From Psychromonas arctica DSM 14288 (GTDB lineage Bacteria > Pseudomonadota > Gammaproteobacteria > Enterobacterales > Psychromonadaceae): a DNA stretch of 64,000 nt. The stretch is taken from the NCBI RefSeq assembly GCF_000482725.1, contig NZ_AXWP01000037.1:16072-80071 (forward strand), read 5' to 3'. Each line of letters opens with the position of its first letter. Positions within the stretch are counted from its first letter, which is position 1. The notes beneath the pieces were generated by a model. That model searched no databases, was not told the DNA's origin, and was given only the letters and a program-made list of their open reading frames with translations. Below, piece by piece: positions 17,006 to 27,527 of this stretch. The translations under genes and the position numbers were made by a program.

Positions 17006-17596
17006 TTACTTTTTTGGTGTAAGAAGGGTCTGAACAAGCTGACGTAAAAGTTCACGCGAATACTCGATATCCGCAGTCGCTATCTGGCAGGACAAACCAT
17101 CAATGTAGGCAAAGATATAGTGTGTTATTTGCTCGGGTGTGAGCAAATAACTTGTCTCATCTTTATCCTGTAATTTCTTGATCATGGTACAACAGGTGTC
17201 AAAGAGCTCTTGACCTGAATCCTGTACCGCTTTCTTAATTTCTGGGTTTCTGGATGACTCTGCGAGGATCTCCAGATACATAATAGTTCCTATTTTATCG
17301 CCTGTGAGATAGGCCTCTTGCTCCAAAGCATCCATGAAATCACTAGCGCTCTCAATTCTTCTCAAAGCATCGAGATCTCTGGAAGAATAGCGCTTGGCGA
17401 TTTCCAGAATGAGTTCATTTTTTGAGGCGAAGTATTGATAGAGACTTGCCTGGCTGACTTTTGCAACACGAGAAATCTCCGCCATGCCAGCGCCATGAAA
17501 GCCTTTTTTAACAAAGCATTGCACAGCACCATCAAGAATAGCCTCGATTTTATCCTCTCGAGCTGCATAATTCACTGGACGACCTAAATTAGACAT
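17006..17596 (-). CDS. TetR-family repressor of the RND operon
   Basis: This 196-residue protein has an N-terminal helix-turn-helix (ILDGAVQCFVKKGFHGAGM, then ISRVAKVSQASLYQYF) and a helical ligand-binding C-domain. It is the first gene of the operon and so probably represses itself and the pump. A sigma-70 promoter and an excellent palindrome lie just upstream. The pattern matches AcrR-like regulators; the inducing ligand is unknown. Confidence 0.92.
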   Translation of the reverse strand: MSNLGRPVNYAAREDKIEAILDGAVQCFVKKGFHGAGMAEISRVAKVSQASLYQYFASKNELILEIAKRYSSRDLDALRRIESASDFMDALEQEAYLTGDKIGTIMYLEILAESSRNPEIKKAVQDSGQELFDTCCTMIKKLQDKDETSYLLTPEQITHYIFAYIDGLSCQIATADIEYSRELLRQLVQTLLTPKK

Positions 17597-17602
17597 AAAA
17601 GT

Positions 17603-17624
17603 ACCACTTACTTTAGTGAGTGGT
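17603..17624 (-). promoter_or_regulatory. Palindromic operator for the TetR regulator
   Basis: Ten-base arms ACCACTTACT and AGTGAGTGGT match in nine of ten positions around a TT centre. It lies between the -10 element and the TetR start codon, a place where a bound repressor would block transcription. Confidence 0.75.
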
Positions 17625-17626
17625 CA

Positions 17627-17655
17627 ATCATATAAATGACGGTGATTCTTGTCAA
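17627..17655 (-). promoter_or_regulatory. Sigma-70 promoter of the efflux operon
   Basis: On the minus strand TTGACA (17655-17650) and TATGAT (17632-17627) are separated by exactly 17 bases, giving a near-consensus promoter directed at the TetR gene. Confidence 0.8.
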
Positions 17656-18125
17656 CTGATATCGTTTGTCTTAGAAGCCAACTTTTCAAAGTATTACCAA
17701 CCTTGTTATTTTTCTAAAACGTGAAAAGGCCTCACAAGTATCTCAATTGAACGAGCAACTGGAAAACTATATGGCCAAAGTATATTTGAATGAACCAATG
17801 CAATTGGTTGGATACTGATGATCTGACAGGTTAGCCCGATAAATTTTCACATTTTTATTGAAATCCTGAGCTCTTGAGGTTTTTCTTTTAAGCATCATGT
17901 TCACAGCGAAAACAAAGCGGACATTAGCAAGAACATTTTAGAACGGATGACATTTCCTCTTTTCGCTCAAAGCGGTCCAAGTATAAATTTGGCTCGTTAA
18001 CGCTAGTTGTTGCTACTAGTCATAACAGCTAGTCAGAAACACACACAATTCCTTCATCTATCTGTCCAATCGCTCTAACGGGGATCTTTAGCATGTTAGC
18101 TCTATGAAATTTTCTGGAGCTGACA
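17656..18125. other. Junction between cargo and traF
   Basis: About 470 bases with no clear gene. An open frame at 17675-17818 without a start codon encodes a plausible protein end (LNEQLENYMAKVYLNEP) and may be a gene remnant. Just before traF, GTTAGCTC and GGAGCTGAC can pair and hide the GGAG ribosome site of traF, as in the module leaders upstream. Confidence 0.4.
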
Positions 18126-19070
18126 ATGAGAACCCCTTTGTTACCTTGGTTTATCCTGTGGGTGACCATCCCAATCATTATTTTCTTTCTATTCATCTTG
18201 CCCGCCCATGCCAATGATGGTCCATTCTATCAGCGTGGTCAGGAAGGCTGGTTTTGGTATCAGGTCATTCCTGAACCAACGGAAGCTGAAGAGCTTATAA
18301 TGCCGGAACTTGGTTCCGTTGAGTCCAGTCAGGACGAGCTAAAGCCCTTCAGTGCTGCTTGGTTTCGTGAGCACATGCAGTCGTTCATGGACAAGGCAAT
18401 TGATGAGCCGACGAATGAGAACGTAAGAGCCTACCTGTATCTCCAGCGCGTCATGATGGATAAGGGCTCACAGTTTGCTGATGTTAGTCAGCAGGTGGTC
18501 ATGGGCGATCCTGTCTTGGATGAAATCAGTCGCAGACCCTTGGCTACCTATGCTGCCAATCGGATGGATCGAGAGGCTGGCGCTCAACGAGATATTGCTT
18601 TAGGTGAAGTAGCAAAACGGGCTGGCTTGTTCTTCTTCTATCGTTCGGATTGCCCTTACTGCCATGCTCAAGCGCCTATCATCGAATCCATGGCTTTGAA
18701 CTACGGTTTCGAGGTGTTTGCTATTGCTGTCGATGGCTTGCCTTTACCGGGTGGAGAGTTTCCAAACTACAAAGTCGATTCAGGACAAGCACGATCGTTG
18801 TCCGTTACGACTGTTCCAGCGGTCTTCTTAGTAGAGCCGCCTAATGTCATCACTCCGATTGGCCAGGGCGCAATGAGCCTTGATGAGCTCAATAATCGAA
18901 TCATTCTTGCAGCCCATCAAGCCGGTTGGATTGACGATCAAACTTACTATGCCACCAGACCTGTTCAGCCCGGCGTTTCACTCGCGATGTCAGCCCAAGA
19001 GCTTAACGAAAAGATATTACAGGACCCTGAGTTCCTTGTTCGCTATCTGCGTGCACAAGGAGGGTTATAA
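18126..19070 (+). CDS. traF: Conjugation protein TraF, thioredoxin-like
   Basis: This 314-residue protein has an N-terminal signal segment (residues 8-29, ending PAHAN) and a thioredoxin-like C-terminal half with CPYC at 176-179 in the context FFYRSDCPYCHAQAP. Unlike the F-plasmid TraF, which lacks these cysteines, it keeps a CxxC pair and may be redox-active in the periplasm, helping mating-pair formation proteins to fold. It heads the traF-traH-traG block; traH starts two bases after its stop. GGAG lies six bases before the ATG. Confidence 0.93.
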   Translation: MRTPLLPWFILWVTIPIIIFFLFILPAHANDGPFYQRGQEGWFWYQVIPEPTEAEELIMPELGSVESSQDELKPFSAAWFREHMQSFMDKAIDEPTNENVRAYLYLQRVMMDKGSQFADVSQQVVMGDPVLDEISRRPLATYAANRMDREAGAQRDIALGEVAKRAGLFFFYRSDCPYCHAQAPIIESMALNYGFEVFAIAVDGLPLPGGEFPNYKVDSGQARSLSVTTVPAVFLVEPPNVITPIGQGAMSLDELNNRIILAAHQAGWIDDQTYYATRPVQPGVSLAMSAQELNEKILQDPEFLVRYLRAQGGL

Positions 19071-19072
19071 CG

Positions 19073-20461
19073 ATGAAAAAAGTATTTCAAGTATCGCTAA
19101 TCGCCTGTGCGATTGGTTTTTCGTCTATGACCCAAGCAAGTTTGCAACAGGAGATGAACCAGTTGTTTGGTTCAATGACCAACAGCACTGCGCCTGGTGT
19201 ATTTGAAAGTCAGCGGCGTGGGGTTATATCTGGTGGAAGCGTTGTTGTCCGTAACAGGATCATGAACGAGAACCTCGTCTCTATGGTGCCACCGTCATTC
19301 CAAGCCGGTTGTGGCGGCATTGATATGTTCGCTGGAAGTTTGTCATTTGTTAATGCAGATCAGTTTGTTCAATTACTTCGCTCTGTAGCGGCAAATGCCA
19401 AGGGATACGCATTCCAATTGGCGCTCAGTGCTATGTGTGAGAAATGCTCCCAGCACATGGAGACACTGCAAAAGAAAATCCAGCAGTTGAACGAGTATTT
19501 TGGCAATTCCTGTCAAATGGCTCAGGGAGTCGTGAACGATACCCTAGCTGCTTTTGGTAAAAAGGGGCAAACAGAAGCCAGCATGTTGAGCTCACTTAAA
19601 GGGGCTGGAGACGTTTTTACCAGTTGGAGTGAGTCCAATGGTAAGAACCCATATGAGAACGCTTCGAGTGTCGCGGCATCTGATGTGAACAAAACGATTA
19701 AAGGCAACTTGGTCTGGCGAGCACTGAAACGTCATTCGGCATCAAGCTGGTTTGCATCGGGGGATGACCGTTTTCTTGAAGCGGTTATGTCAGTGACGGG
19801 TTCGATCATTGTTGGTGATTTGGCTAATGCGGCTGATGGTCAAGGTAAAGCCCCAAAACTGACCAGACTGAATGGCAATAAAGTGACTATTGAGCATCTA
19901 ATTCATGGCGGTAACGTCGCTATGTACCTATGTGACACAGTGACACAAGACGGCTGTCTGAATCCGACAATCACTAACGTGACCCTAACCGGGTTATCAA
20001 CCCAGGTAGAAAATTTACTTCTTGGTACAGGTTCTAGTAACGGCATTATTTTTAAGTTTGCTCGAAATACAGGAGCTGCTAGCACCACCGAAAAGGCTTT
20101 TATGACCTCGGCTCCTGCGAGCATTGGGGGCATGATTCGAACACTTTCTGCATTAAATGAAGGGGCTGCAAGGTCGTTTGCTTCAAGAGCTGCGCCATTT
20201 ATTGCTGTTGAGATGGCCCGAGCATTGGTTGAAGACATGCTCAATGCTGCTAGAAGCACCTCTGGTGTGGAAGATCATGCCTATGCGAAGTTGTTAACTG
20301 AAGACCTTGAACGTGCACGTCGCCAAATCAATGAGGAATACGCCGCGTTACAGCGAAGATACGGTTCAGAGCAAGAATTGCTGGCGCATTTTAATCAGGT
20401 GATTCAGACCATTCGCAAACAGCGTTATTACACCGTTAAATCTACGGCGCTGGGGGAATAG
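19073..20461 (+). CDS. traH: Conjugation protein TraH
   Basis: This 462-residue periplasmic/outer-membrane-associated protein needs a signal peptide, and one is seen (residues 1-23, ending MTQAS). Family features include the Cys-rich region CEKCSQHMETLQKKIQQLN and a C-terminal coiled coil (EDLERARRQINEEYAALQRR). TraH works in F-type pilus extension and mating-pair stabilisation. It sits directly between traF and traG with gaps of two and three bases, consistent with one transcript. Confidence 0.93.
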   Translation: MKKVFQVSLIACAIGFSSMTQASLQQEMNQLFGSMTNSTAPGVFESQRRGVISGGSVVVRNRIMNENLVSMVPPSFQAGCGGIDMFAGSLSFVNADQFVQLLRSVAANAKGYAFQLALSAMCEKCSQHMETLQKKIQQLNEYFGNSCQMAQGVVNDTLAAFGKKGQTEASMLSSLKGAGDVFTSWSESNGKNPYENASSVAASDVNKTIKGNLVWRALKRHSASSWFASGDDRFLEAVMSVTGSIIVGDLANAADGQGKAPKLTRLNGNKVTIEHLIHGGNVAMYLCDTVTQDGCLNPTITNVTLTGLSTQVENLLLGTGSSNGIIFKFARNTGAASTTEKAFMTSAPASIGGMIRTLSALNEGAARSFASRAAPFIAVEMARALVEDMLNAARSTSGVEDHAYAKLLTEDLERARRQINEEYAALQRRYGSEQELLAHFNQVIQTIRKQRYYTVKSTALGE

Positions 20462-20464
20462 ATA

Positions 20465-23400
20465 ATGTGGGAAATCTATTCCATCGGGGATTCGGCTTTT
20501 TTAGAGCAGGTCTTGAACGCTGTCGCGATGATCACTGGTACAGGCGACTTTACTTCAATGGTTCGTATTGGCTTGCTCATTGGGGTATTGATGGTCTCTG
20601 TTCAGGCATTGATGCAAGGTGGTCGTGGGATTAACTTTCAACACGTTTTAGTCTCATGGCTAGTCTTTGCAACCATGTTTGGACCCAGTACCCGAGTGAG
20701 CATTGAGGATGCGTACACGGGGCAAGTTCGAGTGGTTGATAATGTACCCATCGGTGTTGCTGCCGCAGGTAGTACGATTTCAACTGTTGGCTTTCAAATC
20801 ACGCGATTGTTTGAAACGGCGTTCTCAACTCCCGCGATGACGGAATACGGCTTTGCATCCAGTTTACAGTCACTGATTAAAGTGAGAAAACAGGTGATGG
20901 ATCGCTCTGGGTTGGGTGATGCAAATCGTGTCGGCGGCTCGGATATCGAGCAATCATGGTTTAACTACATTAAAGAGTGCACCTTGATTGGTATCGACAT
21001 TGGCCAAAAGAACCTCGATCAGGTGCTGAGTGATCCTAACCCGATGACTGCGATTAGGTTTGATTCGCGCATTTATGGCACGCGCATCATGCTCAGTGGT
21101 AGCAGTAGCGATTTGGACTGCACCGATGCCTATAGCCAACTGAAACTCATGACAGAATCAACCTTCATTCCGAGGCTTAAACAGGTTCTGTCAGCCTCAT
21201 TGGGGACTTCATCAGCCACTGACACTGATGACGTGATCCGAAATGCGCTGAATAACCTTGGTTTGGCTTCGGTTAACACCCAAGAGTACATGACCGCGTC
21301 AGTGCTTTTGCCTATTTATGAGCAAAGCGTGACGGGCAAGTATATGGATGATCAAGCTTTCACCGCAGCCGTTATGGTTAACCAAGCGATTGAGCAGCGC
21401 AATACACAATGGGCGGCGGAGCAGACCCTGTTCCAAAGTATCGTTCGTCCGATGATGACGTTTTTTGAGGGGTTCATTTACGCCATCACCCCTTTGATGG
21501 CCTTTGTGATTGCCCTTGGCCAAATCGGGATGCGAATGGCCGGGAAGTACTTGTTAATCCTGCTTTGGATTCAACTTTGGATGCCTGTCATGGCCATCAT
21601 TAACCTGTATATTCATTTAACCGTTGCAGGGAAAATGTCGGCGCTTGATGCCTTTGCAGGTACAGAAGTGCCATCTTTTGCTGGGATGATGCAGATGGAT
21701 TCAGTGCTGCAAACCTGGATAGCTACTGGCGGCATGTTGGCGTCGAGTGTTCCAGCGATTTCGCTCATGCTCGTGTATGGCTCAGCAATAACCGCTACCC
21801 ACTTGGCTGGGCGTCTTCAAAACGGTGACTCCATTGATGAAAAGATGGCAAGTCCAGATGTCGCGAAAAATGCCCCGGTAATGCAATCACAGTCAATGTT
21901 CCAAAATTCAGCCCTTACGGGTTCTGCTATGACCGGCGCGTCAAACCTACTAAGCAGTTTCTCTGTCGGAAACGCAGTGGGTTCAATGGTCGGCTCTGCA
22001 AAAGAATCCATGACTCAGGCAACCCAAGCCTTTAGTCGTCAGGTTGGGAATACCATGAGTCGAACTTTTGGTGAAAAGCTAAGTTACGACAACCTGTCTT
22101 CGGTTGGACGTCAGATCGGCTCATCTAACTCCGCATCTAGCGCCGTTGTTAATCAGGTTACTGATGACCTGCAAACTCGGTATGGTTTTGGAGACGATAA
22201 AAAAGATGCTGTACGTGGCTTGGTATCTGGCGTGTTATCGGGAGGCTTAAGGGTCGGTGGCGATGGAACCATTACAAATACCGATGATAAAGAAGTAGCA
22301 GATAAAGGGTTCTTGGGAAGATTACTTGGTACAGGGGGGAATGACTCCCCACAGGGCAACTTGCCAGGAGTCGATAAGCCAGACTCATCTCGTGTACCAA
22401 AAATATCACGGTTACGAGCAGGCTTGGATTTAGGTGGTAACTTTAGTGGCCAAGTTGAGTCATCAGAAGGCAGTTCTCGATCTACGACCGCAAATACCCT
22501 CACTGGGGAGATGCAAAGCTTGGCATCAAGTGATTCACGACGCGCTGAGTATCGCGATGCAATGGTTAAGGACCTTTCAGATTCAAGACGTTCTGGCGTT
22601 GAGATGTCCTTGTCTAACCAAGACTATCAGTCTCTTCAGAGTTCAGCACAAGACGTTGTCACGGCATCAAACCGCTTTAGTGAGCTTGATCAGGCCAGCT
22701 ACAGTCTATCAGGACAAAGAAATACTGATGGTGCGACGTTAACTCGACTAGCGGCGGATAATCCTGAAGTCATGGATTATTTAGGTCGCTATATGAACCA
22801 GCATGTTGAAGCCGGTAACCGATTACGTGAAAACCTTCCAATGTATCAGCGCTTGCTACCTGATGATAATCAGGCGTATGTGGCCGCAGCTATGGAGTCT
22901 TTGACCTATAGCAACTCTTCAACGCCCGCTGAACGCGACAATGATTATCAAGCTGCAATGACGGTTATGGCCATGGCTACCGGAGCCGATTTACGATCAA
23001 TTCAGCCGCGCTCTAATGAAGGCATGTCATCAACTGCACCTACTTTTGGTGGTATTCAAAGCCAAGTTGAATCGGGTGTATTGGGCGGATACGAGGATGC
23101 AGCAACAGTTCAAACTCAGTTCAACGCAGCTCAATCGGCTTACCAAACCAATCTGTCTGGTATAGATGGACAATTGAATGCGCATCAGCAGCAAGCTCAG
23201 CAGGCCGTAGCTTCTGACACAAGTACCTATCAATCTGGACTAAACAGTGAGGCTGGATCTCAGTGGCGATCACGCATTATGGCTGATGATAGCGGAGTTT
23301 CTGGTGCTGAAATGTTCTTCAACAGCGCCAGTGCTATTGGTGATTTCAGTGGCAAGCATACTGATGCAGCACTGCATACCTTGAATCACTTTGGCGAAGA

Positions 23401-24034
23401 CTATGAGAGTTACAAAGAACAAGCGCTTGAAGATCCTGGCTCACGAGGTTTCTTGCACAACGCTACGGTGGCCAGCAAATCAACCTGGGATGGCTTAAAA
23501 GCCGCCGTTGATGCCGGAACCTCTTTGGAAAATCCATTGACGGCGTTTAATGATGCATACAGTGGATCGAGTTCGCAGTATGCTTCCGAAGTAAACTGGG
23601 GCACTAAGTCTGAAGCCATGTTGGCGGGGGCATTCGGTGCGGCAGTTAACAATCGATATGGTGAGTTCCTAGAGCAGTATGCTGATGATTTTAAAAAGGA
23701 AGCATACAGCGAAGGGCAGAGAATGGGATTGACCCCGATTCAAAGTCAAGTGTTCGCTCAAGCTTTCAATGAAGGTTTGGCGGGGCGCGTATTCAACTCT
23801 GAAGACTCATCGAGTTGGTCGCCTGAAATGCTTGGCCTAAGGGAGCAAATGCTAAATGAGTATCGTCAAAAGGATGAGAGTGGCGCTTACATCCCTGACA
23901 GTGTGTCTGAAGAAGATAAAGCATTTGTGGATAAGCAGATAGCGGTGATCTCAAATGCATCCCTTGCGGGAGATTATGCTCAGAACAACTTGATCGATAT
24001 TAGGGCATATAACCAGGCATCAGGAAATAAATAA
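20465..24034 (+). CDS. traG: TraG, mating-pair stabilisation and entry-exclusion target
   Basis: This 1189-residue inner-membrane protein has hydrophobic segments in the first 450 residues (at about 33-50, 60-75, 335-355, 360-385, 425-445), then a long periplasmic/cytoplasmic tail with Gln/Ser/Ala-rich stretches. In the family it stabilises mating pairs and is the partner recognised by Eex of a recipient. By my count residues 606-608 are T-D-D; I recall these as the R391-type specificity residues (P-G-E in SXT). The gene is full-length. It starts three bases after traH. Confidence 0.94.
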   Translation: MWEIYSIGDSAFLEQVLNAVAMITGTGDFTSMVRIGLLIGVLMVSVQALMQGGRGINFQHVLVSWLVFATMFGPSTRVSIEDAYTGQVRVVDNVPIGVAAAGSTISTVGFQITRLFETAFSTPAMTEYGFASSLQSLIKVRKQVMDRSGLGDANRVGGSDIEQSWFNYIKECTLIGIDIGQKNLDQVLSDPNPMTAIRFDSRIYGTRIMLSGSSSDLDCTDAYSQLKLMTESTFIPRLKQVLSASLGTSSATDTDDVIRNALNNLGLASVNTQEYMTASVLLPIYEQSVTGKYMDDQAFTAAVMVNQAIEQRNTQWAAEQTLFQSIVRPMMTFFEGFIYAITPLMAFVIALGQIGMRMAGKYLLILLWIQLWMPVMAIINLYIHLTVAGKMSALDAFAGTEVPSFAGMMQMDSVLQTWIATGGMLASSVPAISLMLVYGSAITATHLAGRLQNGDSIDEKMASPDVAKNAPVMQSQSMFQNSALTGSAMTGASNLLSSFSVGNAVGSMVGSAKESMTQATQAFSRQVGNTMSRTFGEKLSYDNLSSVGRQIGSSNSASSAVVNQVTDDLQTRYGFGDDKKDAVRGLVSGVLSGGLRVGGDGTITNTDDKEVADKGFLGRLLGTGGNDSPQGNLPGVDKPDSSRVPKISRLRAGLDLGGNFSGQVESSEGSSRSTTANTLTGEMQSLASSDSRRAEYRDAMVKDLSDSRRSGVEMSLSNQDYQSLQSSAQDVVTASNRFSELDQASYSLSGQRNTDGATLTRLAADNPEVMDYLGRYMNQHVEAGNRLRENLPMYQRLLPDDNQAYVAAAMESLTYSNSSTPAERDNDYQAAMTVMAMATGADLRSIQPRSNEGMSSTAPTFGGIQSQVESGVLGGYEDAATVQTQFNAAQSAYQTNLSGIDGQLNAHQQQAQQAVASDTSTYQSGLNSEAGSQWRSRIMADDSGVSGAEMFFNSASAIGDFSGKHTDAALHTLNHFGEDYESYKEQALEDPGSRGFLHNATVASKSTWDGLKAAVDAGTSLENPLTAFNDAYSGSSSQYASEVNWGTKSEAMLAGAFGAAVNNRYGEFLEQYADDFKKEAYSEGQRMGLTPIQSQVFAQAFNEGLAGRVFNSEDSSSWSPEMLGLREQMLNEYRQKDESGAYIPDSVSEEDKAFVDKQIAVISNASLAGDYAQNNLIDIRAYNQASGNK

Positions 24035-24100
24035 AACAAGGAGTAGAAGCTCAAGGCTAACGAAGTTTTATGGCTTAATTACGTAGATAGGGATATATTT

Positions 24101-24120
24101 CTCCGTACTTAGATACGGAG
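24101..24120 (+). promoter_or_regulatory. MerR-type dyad before merR
   Basis: CTCCGTA and TACGGAG face each other across six bases, twelve bases before the merR start. It closely resembles the dyad before merT and is a likely site for self-control of merR. No good -35/-10 pair is evident around it. Confidence 0.6.
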
Positions 24121-24131
24121 AAATATAACAC

Positions 24132-24521
24132 ATGTACACAATTGGAAAATTAGCCGAACAAGCTAGTATCAATGTTGAGACTGTTCGTTATTACGAACGA
24201 CGTGGTCTTATAGAAAAACCTGAAAAACCGCATCTAGGCTACCGACTTTATCCTTTGGCAACATTAAACCGAATAAAATTCATTAAACGTTCCCAAGATC
24301 TTGGGTTCACTTTGGAAGAAATCTCCAATTTACTCAGCCTTAATGACACTCCCTGTATAGAAGTGCAAGAAATGACTTTACACAAGCTTGCAAGTGTGAA
24401 AGCCAAAATAGCAGGTCTTCGCCGCTTAGAAACCGTTCTCACAGAATTATTGAATGAGTGTAATTCTAATACTAACCAATCCCACTGTCCCATTATTGAT
24501 TCCCTACTTCCTGAAGATTAA
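24132..24521 (+). CDS. merR: Mercury-responsive regulator MerR
   Basis: This 129-residue MerR-family regulator has the N-terminal winged HTH (YTIGKLAEQASINVETVRYY). The three Hg(II) ligands are visible as Cys75, Cys110 and Cys119, whose spacings of 35 and 9 equal those of Tn501 MerR (82, 117, 126). It should repress and, with mercury, activate the promoter ahead of merT by untwisting it. It is encoded in the same direction as merTPCA, not divergently as in Tn21/Tn501. The ribosome site is weak, with GGAG eleven bases away. Confidence 0.93.
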   Translation: MYTIGKLAEQASINVETVRYYERRGLIEKPEKPHLGYRLYPLATLNRIKFIKRSQDLGFTLEEISNLLSLNDTPCIEVQEMTLHKLASVKAKIAGLRRLETVLTELLNECNSNTNQSHCPIIDSLLPED

Positions 24522-24540
24522 TAATGAGTCAAATTTTATC

Positions 24541-24571
24541 TTGACTCCGTAGTTGGGTACGGGGTTTAAGC
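24541..24571 (+). promoter_or_regulatory. merT promoter-operator
   Basis: TTGACT (-35, 24541-24546) and TTAAGC (-10, 24566-24571) lie 19 bases apart, the long spacing typical of MerR-controlled promoters. The dyad CCGTA/TACGG (24547-24562) fills the spacer. Confidence 0.88.
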
Positions 24572-24605
24572 TTGTTTTACTAAAGTACGATAAGTAGAGT
24601 GAGTT

Positions 24606-24953
24606 ATGTCAAAAAGTAATCCCAACTTTCCAATCATCGGCGGTGTTATTGCCGCTATTGGCGCTGGTCTTTGCTGCGCTGGTCCTTTCGTCTTGTTGCT
24701 GCTAGGCGTGAGTGGCTCCTGGATTGGTAATTTAACCTTGTTAGAACCTTATCGTCCCATTTTTATCCTGCTGGTTTTAGCCTTATTTGGCTTCGCAGGC
24801 TGGAAGGTCTATCGCCCCGTCGAGGACTGTGAGCCAGGCACCGCCTGTGCAGTTCCTCAAGTGCGAAAACGTCGGCAGGTGATCTTTTGGTTAACGGCAC
24901 TGACTGCGTTGGTTTTAGTCACCAGTAATTATTGGATTGTCTGGTTCGCCTGA
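24606..24953 (+). CDS. merT: Mercuric ion transporter MerT
   Basis: This 115-residue inner-membrane protein has three membrane segments. The Cys23-Cys24 pair in the first helix and Cys75/Cys81 in the cytoplasmic loop match the known ligand positions of MerT. It takes Hg(II) from MerP and passes it to MerA. It is the first gene after the mer promoter. Confidence 0.93.
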   Translation: MSKSNPNFPIIGGVIAAIGAGLCCAGPFVLLLLGVSGSWIGNLTLLEPYRPIFILLVLALFGFAGWKVYRPVEDCEPGTACAVPQVRKRRQVIFWLTALTALVLVTSNYWIVWFA

Positions 24954-25012
24954 TGACGATTTCTAACCTTTTATTTTGATTAAATCTTTATGGCTTGCTC
25001 TTGGAGAAAATT

Positions 25013-25288
25013 ATGAAAACACTCGCCCTAATGTCCCTGTTCGTACTGACCAGCCTGAACGCTTTAGCTGCCCCGAAAACAGTTACTTTGGAAGTCCCAA
25101 CCATGAACTGTGTGACCTGTCCCTTTACCGTGGAAAAAGCCTTACAAAAAGTCGATGGCGTCAGTAAAGCCGAAGTGACCTTTAAGACCAAACTGGCGGT
25201 GGTCACCTTCGACGACGAAAAAACCACGGTAAAAGCACTGACCGAAGCCACCACTAACGCGGGTTATCCGTCAACGCTCAAGGAGTAA
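25013..25288 (+). CDS. merP: Periplasmic mercury-binding protein MerP
   Basis: The 91-residue precursor has a signal peptide (1-20, ending NALAA) and a heavy-metal-associated fold with Cys33 and Cys36 in TMNCVTC. I start at the ATG at 25013, eight bases after GGAG, instead of an earlier in-frame TTG at 24995 that would spoil the signal peptide. It carries Hg(II) in the periplasm to MerT or MerC. Confidence 0.92.
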   Translation: MKTLALMSLFVLTSLNALAAPKTVTLEVPTMNCVTCPFTVEKALQKVDGVSKAEVTFKTKLAVVTFDDEKTTVKALTEATTNAGYPSTLKE

Positions 25289-25297
25289 AGCATAGAA

Positions 25298-25711
25298 ATG
25301 CTAATACGGTTACTGACCCGGTTCGGCGATAAGATTAGCTCATTGGGCGCGCTGGTTTCTGCTATGGGATGCGCCATGTGTTTCCCGGCCATTGCCAGTC
25401 TGGGCGCTGCGGTAGGACTGGGTTTTCTCAGCCAATGGGAAGGTCTGTTTGTTAGCACGCTATTACCCCTGTTTGCCTGGATTGCCTTGGTACTCAACGG
25501 ACTTGGCTGGTTCAGCCACCGGCAATGGCACCGTAGTGCGCTGGGTGTGGCCGGCCCCATTTTATTGCTGTTATCGCTCTATCCGTTTTTCCAGTACGGC
25601 TGGAGCAGCTATGTCACCTATTCAGCATTAGGCCTGATGGTTGCCGTATCGCTTTGGGATATTTTTTCACCGGCGAATAAACGCTGTGATGATGACAGCT
25701 GTGCTGTTTAA
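25298..25711 (+). CDS. merC: Mercuric transporter MerC
   Basis: This 137-residue protein has four membrane segments. The Hg-binding pair is Cys25 and Cys28 (MGCAMC) in the first helix, and a C-terminal CDDDSC could be a second site. It is an alternative uptake route to MerT; having both, as in Tn21, suggests ample import. The ribosome site is weak and the gene begins nine bases after merP. Confidence 0.9.
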   Translation: MLIRLLTRFGDKISSLGALVSAMGCAMCFPAIASLGAAVGLGFLSQWEGLFVSTLLPLFAWIALVLNGLGWFSHRQWHRSALGVAGPILLLLSLYPFFQYGWSSYVTYSALGLMVAVSLWDIFSPANKRCDDDSCAV

Positions 25712-25739
25712 CACGACGCAATGCCTGACTACTATTTGA

Positions 25740-27422
<1,683 letters not shown>

Positions 27423-27446
27423 CGAACTTGAGTTGATCCGTATTCA

Positions 27447-27499
27447 TTGATGGAAATGGCATTTTTCATTCGTAGTACGAAAGTGCCAATCAATTTTTT
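27447..27499 (+). terminator. Probable terminator after merA
   Basis: A long imperfect stem runs from TTGAT to ATCAA, with GGCA/TGCC inside, and is followed by TTTTTT. It separates merA from the converging eex gene. Confidence 0.6.
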
Positions 27500-27527
27500 G
27501 AGTATAAGTAAAAAAGCAGTCAATTTA

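Noticed and set aside
10849..17981. AAAGCGGTC near both edges of the cargo as insertion-site repeats
   Set aside because: The match is only about nine to ten bases, a similar AAAGCGGAC occurs again nearby and no longer flanking repeat is visible.
18029..18214. 61-codon minus-strand frame at the traF start
   Set aside because: It covers the traF signal-peptide region in antisense and has no ribosome site or homologue-like pattern.
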